Below the pieces are notes generated by a model. It worked only from the letters and a program-made list of their open reading frames with translations, was not told the origin of the DNA and made no database searches. The position numbers and the translations under genes are program-made. Positions 1-6,241 of a DNA stretch of 6,241 nucleotides are shown in pieces. How positions within the stretch are numbered: the first letter of the stretch is position 1; each line of letters starts with the position of its first letter. Source of the DNA: Planctomycetota bacterium (GTDB lineage Bacteria > Planctomycetota > Phycisphaerae > WQYP01 > JAJZKY01); NCBI GenBank assembly GCA_021803885.1, contig JAJZKY010000294.1, positions 1 to 6,241 of the forward strand, given 5' to 3'.

Positions 1-1947
1 GCGAACAAAGTACTGATCGATGGCATTCCCATGAATGATATCGGCGGTGCCGTGGAGTTTGCAGATATTGCTTCTTCGGCCATAAGCCGGGTTGAAGTTT
101 TGCGCGGCCCCAACAGTTCCATGTATGGCGCAGATGCCATGGCCGGTGTGGTATGCCTGACAACGCGCTCCGGGTCCACTCCTCTACCCGAGATCACCTA
201 CATCGGGGACGGCGGCAATTTCGAAAGCTTCCTCAATGAAGGTAACGTGGGAGGCAAGTGGAAGACCACAGACTACTTCGCCGATTTCACGCGGTTTGAT
301 ACTTCAAACGGTATTCCGAATGACCGGTTTCATATCGGCACGGCGACCGCAAATCTTGGCTGGAGGCCATCTTCCAATTCCAGCCTTCGCGCGATCGTGC
401 GTCACGACCAATTGGCGAGTGGCCAGCCCAACGCTATTCTCCTCTACGGAATTCCTGACGATGCGCGCCAAGGCAATGAAGATGCATATTTCGGCCTCAC
501 ATACGAAATACAGAGCACTGCGGCGTGGCATAGCTTGGTTCGCTACGGAGGGCTACGGCTGCGATCCAAGTACACCGACTTCGCGCCAACAGGGATTCCT
601 CAGTATGAGGATAGTGTGACCTACGCCAGTTGCACTCCCCAGGCGGATCCAAACTGTGTGATCGCTGATTATCTTGGCGCACCGGTGACGATTCACGGTG
701 CCAACGGTTACACGGTGTCAGGGCAGGCGGTCTACCAGTATCCCATGCAGTATCCCTATAGCTACCCGACGTCGACGGACAAGGATTTCGCTGAGGCGCA
801 GTCAGATTACCTGGTTGCTCCTCATCTGTTGGTGCTCATTGGAGCTGAATTTGAAAACGAACGGGGATACTCAGGGGGGCCTTCCAATTTCGTAGAGCGG
901 CGAAACTCAAATTACACCCTCCTCTTTCAGGGTGACCTGTGGGACAGGCTTTTCTACACCGTGGGAACCGGTGTTGTGGATGATCAGCTGTTCGGCGTGG
1001 TGCCTACTCCGCGCGCATCGCTGGCTTACGTGCTTCGTCGAACCAGTCAGGCAGGACTCTGGGGACAGACGCGTTTTCACGCCAGTTTCGGCCGGGGCGT
1101 TAAGGAACCGAGCATATTCGAGCAGACGGATTCGCTCTACGACCAGCTGGCTGCATTGCCGAATGGCGCGCAGCTGATTGCGCAATATCAAGTAGGCCAG
1201 ATTGGGCCGGAGTGGTCGCGCACCTACGATGCGGGCATCGACCAGAAATTTGCTCACGGAAGGGCTAAAGTCGGCCTGACGTACTTTCACAATGAATTCA
1301 CGAACGGCATTGAGTACATTCCGCCGCAAGGCCTCATTGACCTCGGGGTTCCCTCCGCCGTGGCTGCGGCAGCAGCTTACGGAGCGACCGTCAATTCGCA
1401 GGCGTTCCGCGCTCAGGGTATCGAAACCGACGCACAAGTTCAGCTCGCGCAGGGTCTGTTTGTACGCGGTGGATATACATACCTGGATGCGGTCATTCAA
1501 CGCTCGTTCACTTCCGATGCTATTGGGCCCACCTACAACCCAAACTTCCCGACCGTTCCGATCGGCGCCTACTCGCCGCTGATCGGCGCGCGCCCGTTTC
1601 GGAGGGCGCCGCATTCCGGCTACTTCGGCGTGAGTTATGAGCACGGCAAATTCACATCGTTGCTCACCGGAACTCTGGTTGGCAAGCGCGATGACAGCGA
1701 CTTTCTTGCTTACGACGCGAATTCGATGCCCACCTTGTTGCTGCCAAATCGCAATCTGGACGGGGCTTATCAGGCTATCGGCTTGGCCGCAAGCTACGCA
1801 GTGACCCAGCATATGCAGATCACCAGCAGGTTTCAGAACTTGCTCTCTGAACATTACACCGAGGCTTTTGGATATCCGGCCTTGCCGTTCACATTCCGCT
1901 CGGGCGTGCAGATCACATTCGGAGGCGAATCCTGGAAACTGAAATAG
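1..1947 (+). CDS. TonB-dependent outer-membrane receptor, BtuB-like, 5'-truncated by window edge
   Basis: Outer-membrane beta-barrel receptor that uses TonB energy to import a ligand into the periplasm; from its neighbours the ligand is probably a corrinoid. The reading frame is open from base 1, so the ATG at 31 is internal and not the start. Visible residues 1-52 are the second half of the plug domain: KVLIDGIPMND, then VEVLRGPNSSMYGADAMAGV at residues 31-50, the typical plug signature. The remaining roughly 590 residues are barrel, rich in alternating aromatic strands, ending with a typical receptor C-terminus containing QNLLSEHYTEAFGYPALPF. A Cys pair lies nine residues apart (codons at 631 and 655), probably in an extracellular loop. 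The protein ends in WKLK, not the usual terminal aromatic residue. The signal peptide, TonB box and any N-terminal extension lie outside the window. Family is certain; substrate is inferred from btuCD/cobTSC context, and siderophore or heme uptake cannot be excluded by sequence alone. Confidence 0.9.
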   Translation, partial: ANKVLIDGIPMNDIGGAVEFADIASSAISRVEVLRGPNSSMYGADAMAGVVCLTTRSGSTPLPEITYIGDGGNFESFLNEGNVGGKWKTTDYFADFTRFDTSNGIPNDRFHIGTATANLGWRPSSNSSLRAIVRHDQLASGQPNAILLYGIPDDARQGNEDAYFGLTYEIQSTAAWHSLVRYGGLRLRSKYTDFAPTGIPQYEDSVTYASCTPQADPNCVIADYLGAPVTIHGANGYTVSGQAVYQYPMQYPYSYPTSTDKDFAEAQSDYLVAPHLLVLIGAEFENERGYSGGPSNFVERRNSNYTLLFQGDLWDRLFYTVGTGVVDDQLFGVVPTPRASLAYVLRRTSQAGLWGQTRFHASFGRGVKEPSIFEQTDSLYDQLAALPNGAQLIAQYQVGQIGPEWSRTYDAGIDQKFAHGRAKVGLTYFHNEFTNGIEYIPPQGLIDLGVPSAVAAAAAYGATVNSQAFRAQGIETDAQVQLAQGLFVRGGYTYLDAVIQRSFTSDAIGPTYNPNFPTVPIGAYSPLIGARPFRRAPHSGYFGVSYEHGKFTSLLTGTLVGKRDDSDFLAYDANSMPTLLLPNRNLDGAYQAIGLAASYAVTQHMQITSRFQNLLSEHYTEAFGYPALPFTFRSGVQITFGGESWKLK

Positions 1948-1966
1948 TCCTTCTGGCACAGAATCC

Positions 1967-1970
1967 GGAG
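1967..1970 (+). promoter_or_regulatory. Shine-Dalgarno-like GGAG before the permease gene
   Basis: GGAG directly abuts the ATG at 1971, leaving no spacer, but lies 6 bases before the in-frame GTG at 1977. This spacing favours the GTG as the real initiation codon, or ATG initiation without a standard Shine-Dalgarno. It is the only ribosome-binding candidate in the 23-bp gap after the receptor stop codon. Confidence 0.4.
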
Positions 1971-3005
1971 ATGAAGGTGCATACTTCAGGCGTACGCACG
2001 GGGACAGTTTTGGCTGTCCTCGTGCTTGCACTTCTGTGTGCCATCGTTCTCGGAATTACGTGCGGAGCGGTTCGGATCCCCTTGCATAGCATTGTCGGGG
2101 CTATGTTCGAATCGCATCCCCTTTCGCCCGCTGATCGTATCATTCTGTTTGATATTCGCCTCCCTCGCATTCTTGCTGCCGCCATGGTGGGTGCGGCCCT
2201 ATCCGCCGCTGGGCTGCTGTTTCAGGGACTCTTTCGAAACCCTTTGGCCGATCCATATGTGATCGGCTCATCCGGCGGAGCCGTACTGGGCGCTACCATC
2301 GGATTGGTGCTGTTGCCGCAGCTTAGCTGGCTAGGGTTTAGTGCCGTTGCTGTACTGGCATTTGCTGGGTCCGTCGTAACCATCGCGCTGGTCTATAGTC
2401 TGGCGCGGGTTGGCGGCACTACACAAGTGGTAACGCTCCTTCTGGCAGGCTTTGCCGTGAGCACGATGCTGAGCTACTCGTCCTATTTTGTCGAGGTGCT
2501 TGACAGCGATTACGGTTTGGGATTGCGTGTCTTGGCCGCCTGGCTACATGGTTCGATCTCAACTCCGGAGTGGAAGCAACTGGTTATCCTCGGACTCTTG
2601 CTGACGTGCTCGCTCGCTTGTGCGGCGATCCTGTCGCACCGTTTGAATACGCTCGCTCTCGGAGATGAATATGCCCAGCAACTCGGGGTTCGTGTAGAGC
2701 GTGTCCGGATCGCCATCATTCTGACGGGCTCCTTGCTCGCGGCGGTCGCAGTGTCGCTTGGCGGGCTGATCGGATTTGTTGGACTGATCGTCCCGCATCT
2801 GGCCCGCCTGATCGCAGGGCCGGATCATGTGCGCCTCTTACCGATTACGGTACTGACCGGAGCTTCGTTTCTGGTTTTGACAGACACGCTGGCCCGCACG
2901 ATTCTTGCTCCTTCTGAATTACCCGTCGGAATCCTCATGGCCTTTGTAGGCGGACCGTTTTTTCTCTACCTGCTGAGACGGACGAAGCGGGGGTACACAG
3001 TATGA
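1971..3005 (+). CDS. btuC: Corrinoid ABC transporter permease, FecCD/BtuC family
   Basis: Inner-membrane permease of a type II ABC importer, likely a homodimer that moves corrinoid from a periplasmic binding protein into the cytoplasm with the ATPase encoded next. The 344 residues match the family's usual size and are strongly hydrophobic. The first membrane helix is at about 12-30. Family motifs in order are RLPR at 63-66, the G-A-A-L-S-A-A-G segment at 74-81, then Q85 and RNPLADP at 89-95 followed by IGSSGGA. The ALGDEYAQQLGV segment starting near 229 is the cytoplasmic coupling helix that docks on the ATPase. LGGLIGFVGLIVPHLARLI and a C-terminal DTLAR...ELPVGI...GGPFF segment complete the fold. 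It starts 23 bp after the receptor gene and its stop overlaps the ATPase start by ATGA. The start could be GTG at 1977, two codons later, because of Shine-Dalgarno spacing. Family is clear; corrinoid over iron-siderophore specificity is inferred from the downstream cob genes. Confidence 0.9.
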   Translation: MKVHTSGVRTGTVLAVLVLALLCAIVLGITCGAVRIPLHSIVGAMFESHPLSPADRIILFDIRLPRILAAAMVGAALSAAGLLFQGLFRNPLADPYVIGSSGGAVLGATIGLVLLPQLSWLGFSAVAVLAFAGSVVTIALVYSLARVGGTTQVVTLLLAGFAVSTMLSYSSYFVEVLDSDYGLGLRVLAAWLHGSISTPEWKQLVILGLLLTCSLACAAILSHRLNTLALGDEYAQQLGVRVERVRIAIILTGSLLAAVAVSLGGLIGFVGLIVPHLARLIAGPDHVRLLPITVLTGASFLVLTDTLARTILAPSELPVGILMAFVGGPFFLYLLRRTKRGYTV

Positions 3006-3778
3006 GAGCACTCCTTAGCTTTGAACGCGTTTCATTCAGCTACCCGAGCCGCCAGGTGATTGCGGATGCAGAGTTCAGAATTGAGAGCGGCACCTGCACA
3101 GCACTCATCGGCCCGAACGGCGGCGGCAAGACTACGATGCTTCGTCTCGCCGCGGGACTGATACATCCCTCAACGGGAAAGATTCTTTTTGAAGGAGAAG
3201 AAGTACAGACCCGGTCTCGACGGCGCATTGCACAGCAGATTGCGCTTGTTCCTCAGCATCTTGAAATTCCTTTTTCGTTCACGGTCCAGCAGATCGTGGA
3301 GCAGGGCCGCACGCCGCACATTGGTCTGTTGGGCGGACTCAAGGCAAACGACCGTGTTGCAGTTGAGCGAGCCATCGAGATGACCAGTGTAGGCCCGCTT
3401 CGCCACCGCATCTTCAACGAACTGAGCGGCGGCGAAAAGCAGCGCGTGAAAATTGCGCTCGGACTGGCCCAGGAACCAACGCTCCTTTTGCTGGATGAAC
3501 CTACACAGAATCTGGACTTTGGTCGGCAAATGGAACTGATCGCGCTGATTCGGAGGCTCCATGCAGGGGGCGTAAACATCATCGCGGCGGTGCATGATCT
3601 TGCTCTTATATCCGGGGTGTTTTCGTCGGTTCTTCTGATCAGTCCTCACGAGCGTCTCCGAATCGGTCCCCCCGAAGATATCCTTCAATCCGCCGTTTTG
3701 GAGCGGGCATTCCAATGTCGGGCGCCCAATGTGAGCTTCGATTCCGGCGACTATGGCAGAAAGGAAATTGCACTATGA
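3002..3778 (+). CDS. btuD: Corrinoid ABC transporter ATP-binding protein, BtuD/FecE family
   Basis: Cytoplasmic ATPase that powers the preceding permease; 258 residues, normal for the family. All nucleotide-binding elements are present: an aromatic A-loop Tyr at 14, Walker A GPNGGGKTT at 37-45 with Lys43, Q-loop Gln85 in VPQH, signature LSGGE at 141-145, Walker B LLLLDE at 161-166 with Glu166, D-loop NLD at 170-172, and switch His198 in AVHDLA. It therefore looks fully active. Its ATG lies inside the permease stop (ATGA at 3002-3005), with a G-rich stretch (2989-2993) eight bases upstream as a weak ribosome-binding site. Its own stop overlaps the cobT start by another ATGA. The family also serves iron-siderophore and heme importers; the vitamin B12 assignment rests on the position between a BtuB-like receptor, a BtuC-like permease and cobTSC. 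No periplasmic binding protein gene is present next to it in this window. Confidence 0.9.
   Translation: MRALLSFERVSFSYPSRQVIADAEFRIESGTCTALIGPNGGGKTTMLRLAAGLIHPSTGKILFEGEEVQTRSRRRIAQQIALVPQHLEIPFSFTVQQIVEQGRTPHIGLLGGLKANDRVAVERAIEMTSVGPLRHRIFNELSGGEKQRVKIALGLAQEPTLLLLDEPTQNLDFGRQMELIALIRRLHAGGVNIIAAVHDLALISGVFSSVLLISPHERLRIGPPEDILQSAVLERAFQCRAPNVSFDSGDYGRKEIAL
3761..3765 (+). promoter_or_regulatory. Shine-Dalgarno AAGGA for cobT, inside the ATPase gene
   Basis: AAGGA lies 9 bases before the ATG at 3775 and 12 before the adjacent ATG at 3778. It supports initiation at 3775 rather than at the upstream in-frame ATG at 3715, which would place 60 extra bases within the ATPase gene and add 20 residues with no family counterpart. 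Confidence 0.6.
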
Positions 3779-4860
3779 TGCTTTCCCAAGCCGCAAAACT
3801 TGACCGCATTCACGGCGTGGCGGAATCCATTCAGATCCTCGATCCGGAAGTCCTGGCAGAGGCTGTGCGTCACCTCGACCGGTTGACGAAGCCCTTGGGA
3901 AGTCTTGGACAACTGGAATCGCTCGCCGCCCGATTAATCGCCATTCGTGGCGAAAACATTGGGCAGTTGCAAAAGGCCATCTATGTGTTCGCCGCCGACC
4001 ATGGCGTGGCCCGCGCCGGTGTGAGCGCGTATCCATCGGAAGTCACCGCGCAAATGGTACTGAACTTTCTCCGGGGCGGAGCAGCGATCAATGTACTGGC
4101 GCGACAATATGGGGCATCATTGACCGTCGTGGATGCCGGGGTTGACGCTGACTTTGATGACTGTTCCGGCCTGCGGATTGTGAAGGTGCGGCGCGGAAGC
4201 CGCAACTTTCTGGAAGAGCCTGCGATGACTGAGGAAGAGATGTTTGCAGCTCTCGAAGCCGGCCTTGCATTGGCGGATGAAGCCTATTTGCAGGGCGTGG
4301 ACCTGGTGATTGCTGGCGAAATGGGGATTGGCAATACCACATCGGCAAGCGCTATCACGGCGGTCCTCACGCAACGTGACCCGGCCGAAGTAACAGGCAA
4401 AGGAACTGGTCTTGATGATGCAGGGCGGAACCGGAAGCTGAATGTGATTCGCCGGGCCTTGCGAAGGCACTTTCCTGAAACCTTGAATGTACCTGTGCTG
4501 GAGCTGCTGCGGTGCGTGGGAGGATTGAAAATCGCTGCGATGACCGGCTTTGTCCTCGGCGCTGCGCAACATCGAATGGTTGTGGTGTGCGACGGATTCA
4601 TCTCCACTGCGGCTGCCGGGCTCGCAGTCGGGCTCGCACCAAACGTAAAGCATTATCTGGTTGCGGGACATTGCTCCGAAGAACCTGGTCATCGCTTTTT
4701 GTTGCGCCATCTTGGGTTGGATCCAATCCTCCGCCTGAATATGCGGCTGGGCGAAGGAACTGGAGCCGCTTTGGCATTACCGATCATCGAATCGGCAATT
4801 CACCTCTACCACGAGATGGCCACCTTCGAATCCGCCAGTGTGAGTGAGGCTGGCGTATGA
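3775..4860 (+). CDS. cobT: Nicotinate-nucleotide:dimethylbenzimidazole phosphoribosyltransferase
   Basis: Cytoplasmic enzyme that transfers phosphoribose from nicotinate mononucleotide to a lower-ligand base, classically 5,6-dimethylbenzimidazole, giving the alpha-ribazole phosphate used to close the cobalamin nucleotide loop. Counted from 3775 it has 361 residues, close to the usual 350-360. Recognisable blocks are LDRLTKPLGSLGQLE at 34-48, the AADHGVARAGVSAYP block at 73-87 followed by Ser88 and Glu89, GGAAIN at 101-106, VVDAGVDADF at 118-127, GEMGIGNTTSASAI at 181-194, and GEGTGAALALPI at 326-337. Glu327 in this last block matches the catalytic base known in Salmonella CobT. Start 3775 was chosen for the ATGA overlap and the AAGGA site; 3778 is a possible alternative. 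Base choice in this family varies among species, and the sequence does not say which lower ligand is used. No bluB-type base-synthesis gene is visible. Confidence 0.95.
   Translation: MMLSQAAKLDRIHGVAESIQILDPEVLAEAVRHLDRLTKPLGSLGQLESLAARLIAIRGENIGQLQKAIYVFAADHGVARAGVSAYPSEVTAQMVLNFLRGGAAINVLARQYGASLTVVDAGVDADFDDCSGLRIVKVRRGSRNFLEEPAMTEEEMFAALEAGLALADEAYLQGVDLVIAGEMGIGNTTSASAITAVLTQRDPAEVTGKGTGLDDAGRNRKLNVIRRALRRHFPETLNVPVLELLRCVGGLKIAAMTGFVLGAAQHRMVVVCDGFISTAAAGLAVGLAPNVKHYLVAGHCSEEPGHRFLLRHLGLDPILRLNMRLGEGTGAALALPIIESAIHLYHEMATFESASVSEAGV
4846..4849 (+). promoter_or_regulatory. Shine-Dalgarno GAGG for cobS, inside cobT
   Basis: GAGG lies 7 bases before the ATG at 4857, a standard spacing. 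It supports the cobS start that overlaps the cobT stop codon. Confidence 0.5.
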
Positions 4861-5603
4861 GAAGGATTCTCGAGGATATGGCGCTCGCGCTTCAGTTCAT
4901 GACGCGTGTGCCTATCCGCTTCAGCGGGCTCAATCCCGCGCGCCTGAGCCGCGCTTCGGTCTGGTTTCCCGCAGTGGGACTGCTTGTGGGGGGATTGTCT
5001 GCGTCGGCCTATGCATTGGTAAGCCCGCACCTTGGAAGGACGCTCGCTGTATTCAGCGCCGTCTTCGTCACTGTGATCGTCACCGGCGGACTGCACGAAG
5101 ACGGGTTAGCCGATTGCGCCGATGCCCTGGGGGGCGGGTGGACGCGGGAAGACTGCCTGCGCATCCTGAAGGACAGCCGTATTGGGACGTTTGGGGCACT
5201 CGCGCTCATCTTATGTGTGGGAATCCGCATTCTGCTGTTGGCCGAGATGCCAGCCGGTGTTGTGATCCGGTACATCATTTCCGCACATGTGCTCGCGCGC
5301 TGCACGCCTCTACCCCTTAGCGCTGCATTGAAGCCGGCGCGAGGTCCGGAAGGCCAGGGTGGGCGAATGGCGGGCGCGACGTCGTGGCTAACCGCTGGCT
5401 TGGGCGCGGCTATGGCGGTCGCTGTTGCAGTGCTGATTTTGCGTGCTGCAGCATGGCAGCCGATTCTTGCCGTCGCCACTGTGATTGTGGCTAGCGGGGC
5501 GTATTATCAGCGTCGGCTTGGAGGAATCACTGGCGATTGCATGGGAGCTACGCTTCAGATCTCCGAGATCGCGGTCTATCTTTGCGGAGCGTGGATGCGA
5601 TGA
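4857..5603 (+). CDS. cobS: Adenosylcobinamide-GDP ribazoletransferase (cobalamin synthase)
   Basis: Integral inner-membrane enzyme that joins alpha-ribazole or its 5'-phosphate to adenosylcobinamide-GDP, forming adenosylcobalamin or its phosphate and releasing GMP. The 248 residues match the family. The N-terminus contains LALQFMTRVPI at 10-20. The hallmark acidic block GGLHEDGLADCADALGGG at 77-94 carries Glu81, Asp82, Asp86 and Asp89, expected to bind divalent metal and the diphosphate. It is followed by ILKDSRIGTFG at 103-113. A conserved C-terminal GGITGDCMGA at 222-231 precedes the last helix. Hydrophobic segments lie at about 35-56, 62-79, 112-130, 133-148, 178-199 and 202-217, fitting a polytopic membrane protein. 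It is tied to both neighbours by ATGA overlaps. Its product step uses what CobT makes, so co-production with cobT fits the pathway. Another frame carries a long open stretch here, but it lacks any family feature. Confidence 0.95.
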   Translation: MRRILEDMALALQFMTRVPIRFSGLNPARLSRASVWFPAVGLLVGGLSASAYALVSPHLGRTLAVFSAVFVTVIVTGGLHEDGLADCADALGGGWTREDCLRILKDSRIGTFGALALILCVGIRILLLAEMPAGVVIRYIISAHVLARCTPLPLSAALKPARGPEGQGGRMAGATSWLTAGLGAAMAVAVAVLILRAAAWQPILAVATVIVASGAYYQRRLGGITGDCMGATLQISEIAVYLCGAWMR

Positions 5604-6163
5604 AAGCGTGCATTCTGATACGCCACGGAGCGACGGATATGGCTGGCAGGTTTTGCGGCCACTCCGATCCTCCTTTGAATGATGTGGGACACAGCCAGAT
5701 CGAACGCGCCGCATCGATTTTGCCCACCGCGCCGCAGGTGGTTTATACCAGCGATCTTCTGCGCGCGCGCGAGTCGGCCAGGAGCCTCGCCAGGCACTTT
5801 TCGACACCGCTGCTCGTGCGGCCGGGTCTGCGCGAAATCTGTTTTGGGGGGTGGGAGGGCCTTTCCTGGCAGGAGGTCGAGCAACAATTTCCTGGGGAAT
5901 CAGCCGCGTGGCTGGAGCGTTTCCCGGCAGGAATCATTCCGTCGGGCGAGCCATATGACAGCTTCGTAGAACGAGTGAAACATGAGACGGACTTTCTTAC
6001 AACACAGGCTCACTCGCACGCGCTGGTTGCCGTGACGCATGGCGGGTTTATTCGAACGGTCCTCACCGAAATCTACGATGTGCCTTCCAGCCGGGCCTTT
6101 CGTCTCACGGCTGAGTATGGAGCCACCATCGATCTGACGCAACTGCATTTCGGAGTGGTATGA
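5600..6163 (+). CDS. cobC: Alpha-ribazole phosphatase, histidine phosphatase family
   Basis: Likely dephosphorylates alpha-ribazole 5'-phosphate, or adenosylcobalamin 5'-phosphate, in the final steps of nucleotide-loop assembly. The 187 residues show a complete histidine phosphatase active site: LIRHGAT at 6-12 with Arg8 and the phospho-accepting His9, YTSDLLRAR at 49-57 with Arg55, LREICFGGWEG at 77-87 with the probable acid Glu79, PSGEPYDSF at 114-122, and AVTHGGFIR at 144-152 with His147. The LREI-FG-WEG pattern is common in alpha-ribazole phosphatases but also occurs in phosphoglycerate-mutase-like relatives, so the name depends partly on the neighbouring cobT and cobS. Start 5600 was chosen because it places MKACILIRHG at the N-terminus, as usual in the family, and overlaps the cobS stop as ATGA with GGAG at 5586-5589. 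An in-frame ATG at 5537 would add 21 residues translated from within cobS and is unlikely. Confidence 0.88.
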   Translation: MKACILIRHGATDMAGRFCGHSDPPLNDVGHSQIERAASILPTAPQVVYTSDLLRARESARSLARHFSTPLLVRPGLREICFGGWEGLSWQEVEQQFPGESAAWLERFPAGIIPSGEPYDSFVERVKHETDFLTTQAHSHALVAVTHGGFIRTVLTEIYDVPSSRAFRLTAEYGATIDLTQLHFGVV

Positions 6164-6241
6164 AACACGAAGACCTGATCCTCGAACTGGCCGCCTGGGG
6201 CTTCGATGAGCAGCCTGCGCGACCGGTCGCACTCACGCATC
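6160..6241 (+). CDS. Start of an unidentified gene coupled to cobC, 3'-truncated by window edge
   Basis: An ATG overlapping the cobC stop codon as ATGA opens a frame that stays open for 27 codons to the end of the window. GGAG at 6152-6155 is a plausible, slightly close ribosome-binding site. The peptide begins MKHEDLILELAAWGFDEQPA and continues to an ALTH segment at the edge. It has no signal peptide or membrane segment, so the product should be cytoplasmic. There is no P-loop in the first 27 residues, where CobU/CobP kinases carry theirs, and the missing signal peptide argues against a BtuF-type binding protein. I do not recognise the family. Its position makes a role in corrinoid metabolism likely but unproven. 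Confidence 0.6.
   Translation, partial: MKHEDLILELAAWGFDEQPARPVALTH

Larger units (their letters stand above)
1..6241 (+). other. Corrinoid uptake and nucleotide-loop assembly operon (partial at both ends)
   Basis: Seven same-strand genes in the order receptor, permease, ATPase, cobT, cobS, cobC and an unknown gene. The only gap is 23 bp at 1948-1970; the other five junctions are 4-bp ATGA overlaps. No hairpin followed by a T-run and no promoter-like spacer was seen between genes, so a single transcript starting left of the window is the simplest reading. Many B12 uptake operons are controlled by a cobalamin riboswitch before the receptor gene; that region is outside this window and could not be examined. 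Confidence 0.8.

Noticed and set aside
1948..1970. Possible terminator or promoter in the only intergenic gap
   Set aside because: The 23 bases contain no hairpin with a T-run and are too short for a convincing separate promoter.
907..2031. A 374-codon open frame on the minus strand opposite the receptor gene and the permease start
   Set aside because: It overlaps two clear family genes on the plus strand, has no recognisable domain, and is rich in Arg, Ser and Cys in the way typical of antisense shadows in GC-rich coding DNA.
3715..3774. Upstream in-frame ATG for cobT
   Set aside because: It would add 20 residues coded within the ATPase gene with no family counterpart; the AAGGA site and the ATGA overlap support 3775.
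4844..5320. A 158-codon plus-strand frame overlapping cobS
   Set aside because: It is out of frame with CobS, which carries all the family motifs; the overlapping product has no recognisable feature.
5537..5599. Upstream in-frame ATG for cobC
   Set aside because: It would put 21 residues before the RHG motif, which normally begins within the first ten residues, and would overlap cobS by 67 bases.
5760..5772. Alternating GC run in cobC, possible Z-DNA-type tract
   Set aside because: It is short and explained by the Leu-Arg-Ala-Arg coding of the conserved phosphatase motif.

Overview
The window lies inside one tightly packed, plus-strand operon for corrinoid (vitamin B12-type) uptake and late cobalamin assembly. 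A TonB-dependent outer-membrane receptor means a Gram-negative, diderm bacterium. By eye, base composition is moderately GC-rich. The style of the receptor and the gene mix would fit an Acidobacteriota-like genome, but that assignment is a low-confidence impression.

Layout: positions 1-1947 hold the 3' part of a BtuB-like TonB-dependent receptor; its signal peptide, TonB box and first part of the plug lie off the left edge. After a 23-bp gap come a FecCD/BtuC-family permease (1971-3005) and its BtuD-like ATPase (3002-3778). Three genes of nucleotide-loop assembly follow: cobT (3775-4860), cobS (4857-5603) and a cobC-like alpha-ribazole phosphatase (5600-6163). A further gene starts at 6160 and runs off the right edge after 27 codons; I do not recognise it.

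The genes form a logical path. The receptor brings a corrinoid across the outer membrane and the BtuCD-type importer moves it across the inner membrane. CobT makes alpha-ribazole phosphate from a lower-ligand base and nicotinate mononucleotide. CobS joins the alpha-ribazole moiety to adenosylcobinamide-GDP, and CobC removes the phosphate before or after that step. This suggests scavenging and completing, or remodelling, imported incomplete corrinoids. No periplasmic binding protein (BtuF), CobU/CobP or corrinoid adenosyltransferase lies in the visible part.

All five junctions from the permease to the last partial gene are the same 4-base ATGA stop/start overlap, which argues for one transcript with translational coupling. 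No intergenic space exceeds 23 bp, and I found no internal promoter, terminator, riboswitch, RNA gene, repeat array or mobile element. The pathway itself is known; the unusual points are the compact uptake-plus-assembly arrangement, the unbroken run of overlaps and the unidentified coupled gene at the right edge.
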